A stretch of DNA of 64,000 bases, taken from the NCBI GenBank assembly GCA_917880885.1, contig OU862909.1, positions 31,370,405 through 31,434,404 on the forward strand, written 5' to 3'. The DNA comes from Limnephilus marmoratus. Taxonomy: Eukaryota > Arthropoda > Insecta > Trichoptera > Limnephilidae. The translations under genes and the position numbers were made by a program. The notes below the pieces were generated by a model that saw nothing but the letters and a program-made list of their open reading frames with translations, did no database searches and had not been told where the DNA came from. Shown here piece by piece: positions 1 through 10,273 of this stretch (position 1 is the first letter of the stretch; each line of letters begins with the position of its first letter).

Positions 1-189
1 CTCCTTTGACATTAGGCACCTAATATAATAATATTGTAATTTTGCAAATCTGAAAGTATATGTATACCTAATATAGAAGATACCGTTTTAAAACTTATAA
101 ATTCGGAGTTCGATTGTTGCAAACTCCTTGGTATCGTTAATGTAAGAGTATCTACTCGACATACTAGGCATAAGGACCTATTTCACTTT

Positions 190-360
190 GGGGGCATACA
201 TTAATTACGTGAGCATAAAAGGGGGGAGGGGGGGGGGGTCCAGCAAAATCTCACGTTACTTGAAAAGATTATATAAAATGGCCCAAATTTATCTCACAAA
301 GGGGAGGGGGAGGGGTCAAGATTGGAAGAATAACTGCTCACGTAATTAATGTATGCCCCC
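190..360. mobile_element. PolyG hairpin MITE with perfect 26-bp terminal inverted repeats
   Basis: The two 26-bp ends (190-215 and 335-360) are perfect inverted repeats containing TTAATTACGTGAGCA. The interior is G-rich, with long G runs near 218-238 and 300-315, and has no coding capacity. It resembles the MITE at 59339-59493, which also pairs an ACGTRAnY inverted repeat with polyG. The target duplication is unclear; both flanks carry TTT. Confidence 0.75.
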
Positions 361-614
361 TTTATAAACAAATTACGTAGCAAACTTGCCACTTCCTCGC
401 CTACTTTAGCAAAGGAATATACAATTGATATCGACATTTCTAACATAACAAATTCGATGTCTAAAACATACCTAAACAAATATTTCATGTCAAAATATTA
501 TTTATGAAAATGTTATGATTATATATTATATAATTGTATTCAATTGTAAACCAAGTGAAATCATAGTTTATTACTCCATTTTATAGCTCCATCGTAGTCA
601 AAATCAAGTAAACC

Positions 615-639
615 TTCATAAGCCAGGCGTACTGTACAG
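615..639 (+). mobile_element. LINE fragment, left piece split by a hAT insertion
   Basis: The sequence ending GGCGTACTGTACAG matches the LINE sequence seen at 62937-62951 and 43520-43560. The remainder of the same LINE resumes at 1250, after the hAT-like insertion. Confidence 0.45.
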
Positions 640-1249
640 TAGGGTGTGTCAATTATTTCAACTTTTGAATTCAGAAACGCCCGGGGTCTCAAAGTTGAGT
701 CTTACAAAAAAAATGAGAACTGCGTTTAAATTTATAAAAAAAAATGGTTATTAACCCGCTAAAATGCATTGAAGATCAGAAAACAAAAATAGTTTTTAAT
801 AATTTTTTTTGTTTCCATAATTGTATCCTTTAACGTTAGGTTGTTATTAAAAAATGCGTATAGCTGACGAAAATAAGAAAAAAAAGTTTAATACAAGTAA
901 GTCAACAAGAATATTGATTTTATCCAGAAAAGTGTTATTTTCCTCTTTTATATTTTTAACAAACACATCACATATGTTTAAAAAAAATGTGTTCTTTGTA
1001 CTGCAGTTACGGAATAAAAATTAAGTTTGGTACAAAATATAAAATACGGAGCCTTTGTTTTATTTTCTTTCCAAATCACGAAATCTATTTTTTTCAAAAC
1101 TTCCGGCCATTTTAGCGGGCTAATAGTGAACAATAATTTCAGTTATTTTTACGTTTTCGAATAGCTACAGATCATACGAAACTTTTGAGAACCCGGGCGT
1201 TTAAAAATAGGGCCATTTTTTTTCTCTCTATGGAGAGCGACACAAGCTA
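640..1249. mobile_element. hAT-like non-autonomous element with 8-bp target duplication
   Basis: The element starts TAGGGTGTGTC and ends GACACAAGCTA. It is flanked on both sides by CTGTACAG (632-639 and 1250-1257), a perfect 8-bp target duplication typical of the hAT superfamily. Imperfect inverted arms run inward to about 780 and from about 1090; both contain AAACGCCCGGG near the outside and a TTAGCCCGCTAAAATG-like block near the inside. No transposase is visible, so it is a deletion derivative or MITE. It sits inside a LINE fragment, so it is the younger insertion. Confidence 0.8.
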
Positions 1250-1545
1250 CTGTACAGGAGGGCCCGCAGATACTTTAATAGTACACAATTGCTGACCCTG
1301 TACAAACCGCAAGTACGCCCCACCGTTGAATTTGGCAACCACCTCTGTTCTGGAGTCCCAAAATACCTAAAAAAAAACTTGACTGTGCAGAAACAGACAG
1401 TCCATTTTATAGATTCCCCTATCTTAATAAACAGATTGCAATCTATATAGCAAAGGTCACAGGAGTCACCACAATGGAAGATGCTCGGAGGAACTAGCGT
1501 CATTAATCCCTTCGGCACCAGTGCATAGTGCAATCACCAGTGCAT
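1250..1545 (+). pseudogene. 5'-truncated LINE reverse transcriptase fragment (CR1/jockey-like)
   Basis: The plus strand encodes, with frameshifts, pieces of the C-terminal thumb region of a non-LTR reverse transcriptase, e.g. an RRYF.STQLLTLYK-like segment and a TVEFGNHLCSG-like segment. Homologous sequence is present at 7441-7935, 43130-43570 and 62925-63485. The catalytic domain is absent and the frame is broken. The assignment to a CR1/jockey-type clade is from memory of lepidopteran LINEs and is approximate. Confidence 0.65.
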
Positions 1546-1559
1546 AGTCGGAAAAAACG

Positions 1560-1860
1560 CCAAACGCGCCCAACATAAAAACACATTAAATTATTATAGT
1601 TATTACATAAAATAAAAAAATAATTATAATAGATAATTATAATAATAATAGAAAATATAGAAAAATAGAAATTATAGAAACAATAATTATAAAAATAAAC
1701 AACAATAAACAAAAAATAAACAAAAGAAACAACAACAATAAATAAACAAAATAAACAACTCACTAATTATAGAAACAATATTTCTATAATTCCAGAATAA
1801 TAGTATAACAGAACAATAAATAAACTCATAATAAAATATATACTCAAAATATATTCAAAT
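1560..1860. other. A/T-only low-complexity stretch
   Basis: The sequence is almost entirely A and T with short AAT and AAC runs. Open frames here are compositional and I see no gene. Confidence 0.6.
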
Positions 1861-1890
1861 GTTACTTTTTTTGTCCCTTATGCAGTCCCA

Positions 1891-2310
1891 TTCATCCGAT
1901 TGCGATTAAACTTTAGTGAGTTGTTGTGGGCACGTGCACGATGGTTTCTATAAATAGTGAGGAGTTCTGGCGTATTGAAATTACTTCATATATTATTCAT
2001 CCGATTGCGATGAAACTTTGGTGAGTTGTTGTGGGCACGCCCACGATGGTTTCTATAAATAGTGAGGATCTCTGGCGTATTGAAATTACTTCATATACTA
2101 TTCATCCGATTGCGATGAAACTTTGGTGAGTTATTGTGGGCACGCCCACGATGGTTTCTATAATTAGTGAGGAGCTCTGGCGTAGCGAAATTATTTCTTA
2201 TACTATTCATCCGATTGCGATGAATCTTTGGTGAGTTATTGTGCACACGCCCGCGAACGTTTCTATATAATCGTACACTGGTGAGCTATGGCTTTATGAA
2301 ATTTATATTT
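1891..2310. repeat. Tandem array, four units of exactly 105 bp
   Basis: The motif TTCATCCGATTGCGATKAAA recurs at 1891, 1996, 2101 and 2206, so the period is exactly 105 bp. The units differ by scattered substitutions and the fourth decays after about 2265. Each contains GATGGTTTCTATAA and GAAATTAYTTCATA blocks. No frame is conserved through the array. It may be the tail of a larger transposon family, but I cannot name it. Confidence 0.85.
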
Positions 2311-2397
2311 AAAAAAATGCAATAGGTGGCATGCGATGTGTTTGAAAATTTACGGGCGACCTCCCACCGCCACCCTCTTTTTATAGTCACACCCGAC

Positions 2398-2428
2398 CAG
2401 CCAGCAGCCAGCAGCCAGCAGCCAGCCT
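2398..2428. repeat. Short CCAGCAG tandem repeat
   Basis: CCAGCAG-type units repeat about four times in a row. Slippage is the likely origin. Confidence 0.6.
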
Positions 2429-2429
2429 G

Positions 2430-2917
2430 GATTCAAACAGGTAGTCGCCGTGTCAACTTGTTAGCAGTAAAGCGAGTGCGGGCTGGGAGGAGGTGACGAT
2501 AATGGCATATAAAATACAAGCAGTTAAGATTAATATTGTTGGAATTCTTCGATATTTGTCTACTTTGTTTTGGCAGAATGGCAGATAAATCGGAAGTCAT
2601 GGTGAGAGACAACTCGACAATCGAAACCTTAATTAAAATCATTCCAAACTAGTTTAGTGAATAAATTTGAATTTCTTTCCCTTGCCGTTCTCTTTAGTCT
2701 CAAAACTCTCCCATTGGATGCAATTTGCTTGAGAAATTAATTGTATTGTTTTTTAAATAGCCAGGAACCTACTTATTTTCCAATGTTTTCTTCTTCCTTA
2801 TTTTCGACCAATTCCCCCTTCAACAACACTCCCAAATAGGGAAAACCGTTTTTTTTTGTTTTTTTAATATTTTATTAGAAAATTAAATTTTTTTATTTTA
2901 GTACCTACATACACGCA
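2430..2917. other. No recognisable feature
   Basis: AT-rich sequence with short open frames only. I recognise no coding, RNA or repeat signal. Confidence 0.4.
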
Positions 2918-3180
2918 TTTTGGGGATGGGAAGAGGGAGATGGGCAAGTACCTGGCTATTCAGATCTGGTCACCAAACACGGCTAAAGGCAATTCATGCA
3001 ACATTTTAATTCTGAATGGTGGTTTTACACCGTGGCGATACTGAGAGTGTCTTCCACTCTGGAACGTGCCGCAAGTATGCTTTAAATTAAGTAATTGTGA
3101 AATAATACAAATTACGCCGGGATTCGATCCCGCCACTTTCGGATTGTAATAAATACTAAGACAGTGGTTAAAATCGTAAA
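2918..3180 (-). mobile_element. tRNA-derived SINE, partial copy
   Basis: On the minus strand the head carries a box-B-like GGATCGAATCCCGG (about 3115-3130). The body then matches the SINE at 59746-60167: TGCGGCACGTTCCAGAGTGG, the 'accattcagaattaaaatg' segment and 'gtgaccagatctgaatagccag'. The 3' end is degraded and part of the middle is deleted. Confidence 0.75.
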
Positions 3181-3645
3181 TCATTATTCTAAATAATACC
3201 ATTATCGGTCGTTAATCATTATTCTAAATAATATAATTATTATGTGCTTGTTCGTTTAGCGTTAATTAAAAATGCCCCAAATACGGTAATAAATAATTAG
3301 GTTGACATATAAAACCGCCAAACTACAACGCAGATCAATTTTAAGTGAAATAAATCGATAAATACAATATCACGGTTTCACTTACATTTCATGGGTGTTT
3401 TAATTTCCAAGAAATACGTATAAAATTGCTCTTTCAATCACGAGCCACAATCGCATGGCACAGATTTCAAACTACAGCACTCTAACTAGTAGATAGGCGG
3501 TTTACTAAGATGAAGTTCTTAGCAAGTAGATTGACGACTGTACAATTTATTAAAATACTCATTTTCCATAGTTTGAACGTGCATGCACGATGTGACTAAG
3601 GAAAGGCCAATAAGGAAAAAGAAAAATTAGTAGATAGGCGGTTTA

Positions 3646-3763
3646 CAAGAGAGGGGCGGAGGGAGAGGCGAAACGGGAGGGAAGGGGGGAGGGGTAGAGG
3701 TGTAGGAGGCGGAGTGGGAACCCCCCCTAATCCCATGCGAGCGAAGCCGCGGGAAAAAGCTAG
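3646..3763 (+). mobile_element. Helitron-like 3' end
   Basis: The segment ends in GCGAAGCCGCGGG followed by AAAAAGCTAG and a host T, the classic CTRR|T Helitron terminus in its lepidopteran form. A G/C-rich purine tract precedes it. A related end lies at 9129-9260 on the minus strand. The 5' end could not be fixed. Sequence right of the terminus matches the piggyBac-like family, so the Helitron landed in that repeat. Confidence 0.65.
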
Positions 3764-3784
3764 TTCGAAACAAACATAAAAAAG

Positions 3785-4032
3785 GTATTTTTTAAGATTT
3801 TCACGGCCAAAAGTATTTTCGTTATTTGTTTTTGGGGTGTTATGCCGTATTGCGCTACCTCCTTCTTTAGCCAACGTTTCGGACAGCGTTGCAGTCTGCC
3901 GGATCTGCCCTGATGATGGACACTACCGGATCTGCCCTGATGATAGACACTGCAACGCTGTCCGAAACGTTGGCTAAAGAAGAAGGTAGCGTAACACGGC
4001 ATAACACCCCAACAACAAATAACGAAAAAAAA
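3785..4032 (-). mobile_element. Hairpin retroposon, copy 1
   Basis: The core is a near-perfect snap-back: GCCAACGTTTCGGACAGCG pairs with its complement about 80 bases away, and the outer parts TTATTTGTTTTTGGGG and ATAACACCCC... also pair. An unpaired tail (GGCCGTGAAAATCTTAAAA on the minus strand) extends beyond one side only. The flanks 3774-3784 and 4033-4043 are an 11-bp repeat with one mismatch. It interrupts a piggyBac-like repeat. Confidence 0.75.
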
Positions 4033-4033
4033 A

Positions 4034-4430
4034 CATTAAAAAGTTTAAAAAATGGTTGACCTTTCGTTTTTCTAACTAAAATTACTGATAATGAAAAAAA
4101 TAAAAACACAAACATATTTTATTACGTAAATGTTTTATAAAAAGTATTGTCAACTCACTTTTTGTCGTTTCGCGGAAAAATAATTAACAAAAAATTCCCA
4201 AAGTTTAACAAATATTTTTCAAATTCTGATCGGAAACTTTGGTTTCATAAACATTTACATTTGAATTATTTTGAGGTTAACTTTTAGATTTGAATATAAA
4301 GCGTGTTGTTTTCTCTTTCTAACACCATTTAGATCATGTTTCTAACCATGACAGTAAAGGGGGACACAACGATTTCTATGAGACCTAAATGAGTTGTTCC
4401 GAAAAGCGAACAAATTAGCCTATGGGGTTG
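4034..4430 (-). mobile_element. piggyBac-like repeat family, copy 1 (interrupted)
   Basis: Minus-strand sequence matches the repeats at 20340-20832, 39662-40635 and 61106-61549, including 'ttcggaacaactcatt', 'tcatagaaatcgttgtgtc' and 'aacaacacgctttatattc'. It continues left across the hairpin retroposon to the Helitron end at 3763. No protein is encoded. Confidence 0.7.
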
Positions 4431-5330
4431 TAGGTTTATTTGGATGGAGGTTCAAAATTGAAAGTCTTTCCAAGATTACCTCAAATTTTAACAACTGCTT
4501 TTATATTATAAAATCGTCAATCAATAGTTGTAAAAAGAAAAGAAAGAAAGCTACTTTTATAATGATCCTTTTCTGTTAAAAGAGACATGTGCCTGTCGCA
4601 AAATGTCAAGAAAACTTTAAAGTTCGTAAAAGTAATGAATAAAAAGTTTGACAGCTATTATAAAAATTGTCAGGATGAAATACAAAATGTCAAAAAAGCA
4701 AAATGTCAACGAAAAAACCGGGAGACTAAAATAAATCCCATAAAATAGCTCGTGTTTTGTAAAACATTTTGTTTACAAGCAGGAAAAGTTTTTACAACCT
4801 TGCATGTAAATGAGGCAAGATCCCGCGGCTGGCAAACTTTAAAACTAATTCTACCCGAACAGCAATTGCAATGGCGGTATTTTATCCGAAATTTGTGTAC
4901 CCCACGTGTGTTTTACGTCTTTTGTCTGTGTTTTGGCCGCCCTGATACATTGGTTTGAGCTTTTAACCGCCCATAAACATGGAGACTTTATATCCGTGTC
5001 GTATAGACGCTATTACTGCTGCATGGTGGGGCGGACCGGAAAGCGACCGGAGCGCCCGCAACATTCATCTTCGATTGAGTGCAATCTACATTAGTAATCT
5101 GCATCTGCATCGCCATACACGCGAAAATGCGGGAATCTTCTTCGCAGGAAAACTTAGTCGGCGGACGAAAAAACCACGTTTGTCTAATGTTAAGTTATAT
5201 TATATTATAAAAGAGCAAATAAAAGTCAATAGATGTCGATTATTAAATAAAAATGGATACATTTATCTAAGACACTATCTAGGTAGCATTTAGTTCGAGA
5301 TGAATCTTGCATACACATAAAGATAGCAAC
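4431..5330. other. Unassigned AT-rich sequence
   Basis: Short open frames such as 4979-5293 (+) show no recognisable domain and no splice context I would trust. I see no RNA gene or repeat boundary. Confidence 0.4.
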
Positions 5331-5339
5331 CATAATCAG

Positions 5340-5520
5340 GGATGGATTCGTACGGCACTGAACCCCAGATTCCTACACTCTCCTGATACGCTTTTCCTTC
5401 CTAGAACTTCCTCTCCTTCCTTACCTAAAAAGACCCTACACACAGCAACCCAAAGATGACACAGGCCCCTGAAGGGAAATATTTTCCTCGGGGCCTCCTG
5501 TAATATAAAACAAAAAACGT
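5340..5520 (+). mobile_element. LINE-type 3' end with terminal hairpin
   Basis: This is the 3' part of the family seen whole at 33945-34385. It ends with the hairpin 5464-5495 (GGCCCC...GGGGCC), then TCCTGTAATATAAAACAAAA. Compared with the other copies, the sixth stem pair is C-G rather than U-A, which keeps the stem paired. Confidence 0.65.
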
Positions 5521-5784
5521 GTGCCGTACACACGGGGTAGAAGTGAAACCCTCACCCACACAATCTCAACCAATAGAAGCCTTGAAAAGTGAGCTCATAA
5601 TCAAAGCGGCCAATGCGGTAAGGTTTCATTCTATCTCATACTCTCGCAGGCTAAATCTTATAGAAGTATGTGTTCATCTCTTTTTAGTGTCGATTCTGTT
5701 TCATCGAGTTTCAAATGTAAAGGTGCTAAAGAAGTTTCACTTCAAAAATAATACAGTTAAATACGACCAAAGGGGTAAAGGTCC

Positions 5785-5856
5785 CATTAGTTCATTGGTA
5801 GAGTATTACCCCGGCAAGGATAAGAACCTAGGTTAAATACGATGTGACCGTAGATT
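5785..5856 (+). repeat. Degenerate tRNA-like sequence (possible SINE head)
   Basis: TTAGTTCATTGGTAGAGTAT is a good box A (D-arm) match, and AGGTTAAATAC about 45 bases later is a poor box B. No clean cloverleaf forms. A decayed tRNA-derived SINE or tRNA pseudogene is the best guess. Confidence 0.3.
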
Positions 5857-6111
5857 TGTCTGCTTCAAATGAGAGTCGCCAATATTGTCTCCAGTAATTA
5901 AATATTTATATACGTTGAAGTGAATATCTTCCGGCAGATATGAGTCGGTAATATTCACGTTTCATTGGCAAAGCGAACAGGAGTTACAAGTAATTAAGGT
6001 TTAATTAAGAAGGGGCGCAATCTTGGCAGGAAATACCGCCCGGGAGACTTGCAGTTCAAATTGCAAAACGGCGGCGGATCGGCTCTGGAAGTTTGCCTGC
6101 ATGAAAATTTC

Positions 6112-6945
6112 GGTTACGCGATTTTTCATACCGCGACAAAATATCTCCCGACAAAATGTCCAACGGACAAAATATCCCCCGGCAAAATATCCCCTGACAA
6201 AATATCCCCCGACAAAATACCCAACGGACAAAATATCCCCCGACAAAATATCCCCGACAAAATATCCAACGGACAAAATATCCCCCGACAAATTATTCCC
6301 GACAAAATATCCCCAGACAAAATATCCCCGACCAAATATCCAACGAACAAAATATCCCCCGACAAAATATCCCCAGACAAAATATCCAACGAACAAAATA
6401 TCCCCCGACAAAATATCCCCCGACAAAATATCCAACGGACAAAATATCCCCCGACAAAATATCCCCGACAAAATATCTAACGGACAAAATATCCCCCGAC
6501 AAAATATCCCCGACAAAATATCCAACGGACAAAATGTCCCCCGACAAAATATCCAACGGACAAAATATCCCCCGACAAAATATCCCCCGACAAAATATCC
6601 CCGACAAAATATCCAACGGACAAAACATCCCACGACAAAATATCCACGACGAAATATCGTAACCTGACCTAATCTCACCTAACCCAAAAAAACCTAACCT
6701 TACCTAACCCAACAAAACCTTTCAGCGCCAAACTTAAAATTTAAACCTAACCCAATAAAACCTTTCGGCGCCAAATTTTAAATTTAAATCGAAACTGTAA
6801 GTTCCTTGCTCTGTCTCCTTTCTTTCTTGTCGGGGGATGTTTTGTTCGTAGGATATTTTGTCCTTGGGATATTATGTCGAGTGATATTTTGTCGGTGGAT
6901 ATTTTGTCGGGGATATTTTGTCGCGGGACGAAAACGCGCGGTACC
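6112..6945. mobile_element. Foldback element C: arms made of a 15-bp minisatellite
   Basis: Left arm 6136-6660 is a long array of GACAAAATATCCCCC and CAAAATATCCAACGGA units; right arm 6828-6925 is the same array inverted. The outer ends GGTTACGCG... and ...CGCGGTACC resemble each other as inverted repeats. Flanks GAAAATTTC (6103-6111) and GAATGTGTC (6946-6954) agree at 6 of 9 positions, a plausible decayed 9-bp target duplication. The middle (6661-6800) holds degenerate CCTAAC repeats. Open frames of about 220 codons on both strands are by-products of a stop-free repeat, not genes. Confidence 0.7.
6661..6760. repeat. Degenerate CCTAAC-rich tract
   Basis: Many CCTAA and CCTAACCC pentamers/heptamers interrupted by A-runs. 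The tract recalls the insect telomeric (CCTAA)n repeat but is irregular. A purer tract of the same type occurs inside foldback element B at 52854-52909. Confidence 0.5.
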
Positions 6946-7440
6946 GAATGTGTCAGGGATCCGGTCGTTCGGACACTAATGCTACATTATAAAATATCAT
7001 ACTATTTAATAGAAGCTTTTATAATTACCGTGTCGACTCGCGGTAACGGTACCGTGATAGCATAAAAAAGGCAATAAACATACGTTCCTTAACACAATAA
7101 TGCTGCAGCTCTTTTAAAAGATGAGATACACAATATACGTAGGTCTGTTTTTTCCAAAGGAAAAAAGGGATCATTTTCTTGCATCTCTTTCACAAACTGC
7201 ACCGTAACGTGTCCGAAGACTACTACTTGCCGTGACGATAATTTTAAAAGTATGGAATATAGTTACAACGATAATATTGAAGTGTGATGAATTCCAAAAT
7301 TTCAAAAACGTCAAATTTCAAGGCGCCGATGAATTTGCTTTTGTTTTTAAGGGGGTATTCAAGTGTAAAAAAAAATCTGGGAAATTCATTATCTGTTAGT
7401 AAACTGGCTCAGTGTCATCGTGTTACTTGCTAACTAGCAG

Positions 7441-7935
7441 ATTTTTTTTTTACATTAACTCCACACAGGAGGCCCTGAGGAAAATAATTTCCCTCAGGGC
7501 CTATGTCATCTGGGATGCTGTGTGGAGGGTCTTTTTGAGGAGAGGAAGGAATGAACATTGGTATTGAAGAGACCCGTGTTGTAGGAAGGAGGAAACACAG
7601 AGGCCGGCAAATCATTCCACAGCCGAGCTGTTGAACACAAGAACGAGTCGAAGAAACGACCCGTTTTCATGTGACAAATGTCAACTGTGTACAAATGTTG
7701 GGCACGCGTTTGGCGTGTTTCCCGACTATGCACCGGTGCCGAAGGGATCAATGATGCTAGTTCCTCGGAGCATCTTCCATTGTAATACCGGTAGAACAAG
7801 GATAGCATTCCCACCCGACGCCTGTGCTCTAAAGATTGCAATCAGTCTGTTAAGATGGGAGAATCTATTAAACGGATCGCCCGTTTCTGCACAGAGTCGA
7901 GGTTTCTGCACAGAGTCGATTGTTGACTATCTACG
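7441..7935 (-). pseudogene. LINE 3' end: reverse transcriptase C terminus plus 3' UTR hairpin
   Basis: On the minus strand the frame from about 7841 to 7506 encodes the C-terminal tail of a non-LTR reverse transcriptase. Diagnostic strings include SLEHRRRVGMLSLFYRYY, RCSEELASLIPSA and TARLWNDLPASVFP, ending in a FLSSKRPS-like stretch. Upstream in another frame is QKRAIRLIDSPILTD. The catalytic YADD region is missing through 5' truncation. Downstream lies the hairpin 7471-7501, a 14-bp stem, then an A-rich tail. It is the best-preserved C terminus of this LINE family in the window and acts here only as a retrotransposition remnant. Confidence 0.8.
7471..7501 (-). ncRNA. LINE 3' UTR stem-loop
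   Basis: On the minus strand GGCCCTGAGGGAAA pairs with TTTTCCTCAGGGCC across a three-base loop. It lies about 20 bases before the tail and recurs in at least five other copies, so it is a conserved part of the LINE 3' end, perhaps recognised by the reverse transcriptase. Confidence 0.65.
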
Positions 7936-8520
7936 AAAAAAGTTGAAAGGTCGTCAACTTTACTCGCCACACGCTTACTCGTGATTGGTTTATTTATGTT
8001 TTCAATTTGGCTGCCAATAAGCAGCTGATTTTGACTGTCAAACATTTGACAGAATTAGTTCACGCAGGCGTCGTTATTCTCGCTACTGGAGCTAGCAGCG
8101 ACCTGCAATCTCAGTTTCCTACGCTACTGAGCGAGTGGACAGTTTTGTGTGTCATCATGACAATCTCACTCACAGATTTACCCGCTTTTAAACTTAGTAG
8201 ATAGTAGCTTCTAAACTCGCTCAATGTAATTGACGCTTTAATAGTATTTTTACCGGTGGAACTTGAAAGTCTTGAAAAAGGTGTGAGGTTGTATAATCTG
8301 ACGATTCTTTGATATTATAATTTTTATTATGTAGTCTGTGAGTAATATCTAGCGGCAAAGTTGAGGTTTTGAAGGCTCCTCCATTTCAACGACATCATAC
8401 TGTATTATTAAATTGGCAAGAGCGTAGTATATATTTTTATATTAAATATATTTCTTAAAGTAATAATATATAGAAGTTGTTTAATCTATTTACAATATTG
8501 AGAATTTGGCTTTGCACTTA

Positions 8521-8620
8521 ATTTATTTATTTATTCATTTTCGGGGAATCGACAATTTACATTTTTTCAGTTTCTACATATTGATTATATGTATATTGAT
8601 TATAGCCAAAATAAAACCAA
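8521..8620 (-). mobile_element. Probable LINE 3' tail with AAAT repeats
   Basis: TTTATTTATTTATTCATTTTCGGGG on the plus strand is the complement of an AAATAAATAAA-type LINE tail. No coding part is recognisable upstream. Confidence 0.35.
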
Positions 8621-9125
8621 TTATGAATTTCCTTCTTGTGACATTACCTTTGAATAGACAGCATTATAAATAATAAATAAAAATTAAATTAATAAACGAA
8701 TATGAAGCCAAAAATTACATAAAGCAAAAAATTATATAAAAGGAAAAATTACATAAAATTATCAATTATCACGTTACTATATATTATTACACATAAATAC
8801 TAAATATAATTTTTATTTGTTATCCATAAACAGGCGTTATTTTGGCTTGTTAATATTTTCGTTTTACATTTTTTTGCTTGATGTACATCAATGGGGGTAG
8901 TCTGAATTAATAAATAACGTTAATAATAGTGATAAGTCAATATAGTTCATTAATTAACATTCGATCGTGATTATCAGTTGGTATCGCGGCATTTTTTAAA
9001 CAAAACGTAATTTTGGAACTGAGGCAAAAATACCCAACCAAACCGATTTTTTTTTTAATGGTTTAGCAAATTTAATACACACATTCGCTCGGTGTACCTA
9101 TCTGTTACTTTTGACACTTTATTTG
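8621..9125. other. No recognisable feature
   Basis: Very AT-rich, no open frame of note, no repeat boundary seen. Confidence 0.4.
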
Positions 9126-9128
9126 AAA

Positions 9129-9260
9129 GTAGCTTTGTACCGCGGCTTCGCTTGCATGGTATTAGGGGGGGGGGGTTCCCACTCCGCCTCCTCCACCTCC
9201 CCATATCAATAAAGAATTATAGATATCTTACTAATCGTGCCACCTATTGCAATTTTGTTA
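9129..9260 (-). mobile_element. Helitron-like 3' end, decayed
   Basis: The minus strand reads ...AGCGAAGCCGCGG then TACAAAGCTAC|T, close to the Helitron end at 3763 but with CTAC for CTAG. The G-rich tract and GGAGGCGGAGTGGGAAC block are also shared with that copy. Confidence 0.5.
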
Positions 9261-9289
9261 TACAAATTTCATAATGCCAGACCTCTGAG

Positions 9290-9612
9290 CTACAGCCTAT
9301 ATCTTATTCTGATGTATGAGCTACATTATTATTATCATCTAAGATTATTATTATTTAAGAATTCACCTTTATTTACTTATTTTTACTCTGCATAAAAATG
9401 TGTATTTTGTACGAGCTCATATTCTTTTTTTTTTTGTTGTAAAACATATTTGTATCCTATAACTAAATACTAGTTGTTATCATGCATATGTATTTTGTCT
9501 AATGTACATTATTATCATTGTAATTACCCTCCTGTGTACCACTGTGTATCATGTATCATGTATCACCGGATTGTAATAGTCATTTTATGGCGTTGAAATA
9601 AATAAATAAATT
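9290..9612 (+). mobile_element. LINE 3' UTR with AAAT-repeat tail
   Basis: The stretch ends GGCGTTGAAATAAATAAATAAA, a 3' end style common among jockey-like LINEs. No coding part remains. The ATCATGTATCATGTATCA direct repeat lies near 9549-9564. Confidence 0.45.
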
Positions 9613-9735
9613 ATTGTAAAGTTTCATTAAAATCCATTCAGTAGTTTTTGCGTGAAAGAGTAACAAACGTACATCCATACATACATCCACACACAAATCC
9701 ATACAAACTTTCGCCTTTATAATATTAGTAGGATA
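9613..9735 (+). repeat. Interspersed repeat tail ending TATAATATTAGTAGGAT
   Basis: Contains 'ccattcagtagtttttgcgt', 'acatccatacatacatcc' and ends CTTTATAATATTAGTAGGAT, a tail type I associate with lepidopteran retroelements. The parent element cannot be fixed from this copy. Confidence 0.45.
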
Positions 9736-9739
9736 TTAG

Positions 9740-10273
9740 AACGAAAAGAGACATCAAACTTCGGAACCCGCAATACAAACTGTACATTGATAGCATAGAA
9801 CAAATTCACAGCAAATTTATAAAATATCTTACCCTCACATTCAACAATAACTTTGAATGCGCATTTGAAACTTTGCAACAAAGGCGAGTAATAGCCGATT
9901 TAACTTTTATATTCAGAATTTTAAATAATAAAATCGACTGTACCGAACTTCTTTCCCTAATTAATTTTAACATACCCTTAAGACGAACACGCCATACATC
10001 ACCATTCCACACGCTTATTTACAAAACCAATACGGCAACTAATTCGCCAATTAACCATGCTCTTCATACGTTCAATAATATTTGCCTAAACTATAACTAA
10101 CACCGACATGTTCTCCAATTCACTGCCCAAATTTAAAAAGGGCATCATGTCAATAATATAAACTGTACAAAGCACATACATATCCCTTCACATATCATCA
10201 TTTCTCAACTCTACAAACATACTCACACATACACGCACCTACACACTACGCACATCCGGTAATTACTAAATAT
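9740..10273 (+). pseudogene. LINE reverse transcriptase C terminus, left piece
   Basis: The frame 9740-10100 reads as a reverse-transcriptase tail: LRNPQYKLYIDSIEQIHSKF, then TLQQRRVIADLTFIFRILNN, then RRTRHTSPFHTL. It ends near LPKFKKGIMSII (about 10120-10160) with frame breaks. A second copy lies at 18725-19110 on the minus strand. The 3' UTR is split by foldback element A and resumes at 11078. Confidence 0.7.

Noticed and set aside
3596..3874. Proline-rich 92-codon minus frame
   Set aside because: It spans a G-rich Helitron end and part of a hairpin element; composition explains it.
6001..6678. Long open frames (about 225 codons minus, 214 codons plus) rich in repeated Pro/Gln/Asn or Gly/Tyr/Phe
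   Set aside because: They lie on the 15-bp minisatellite of foldback element C, which has no stop in most frames on either strand. They are repeat by-products.
6112..6930. CRISPR-like array of regularly spaced repeats
   Set aside because: Units are contiguous with no unique spacers, and the DNA is clearly eukaryotic.
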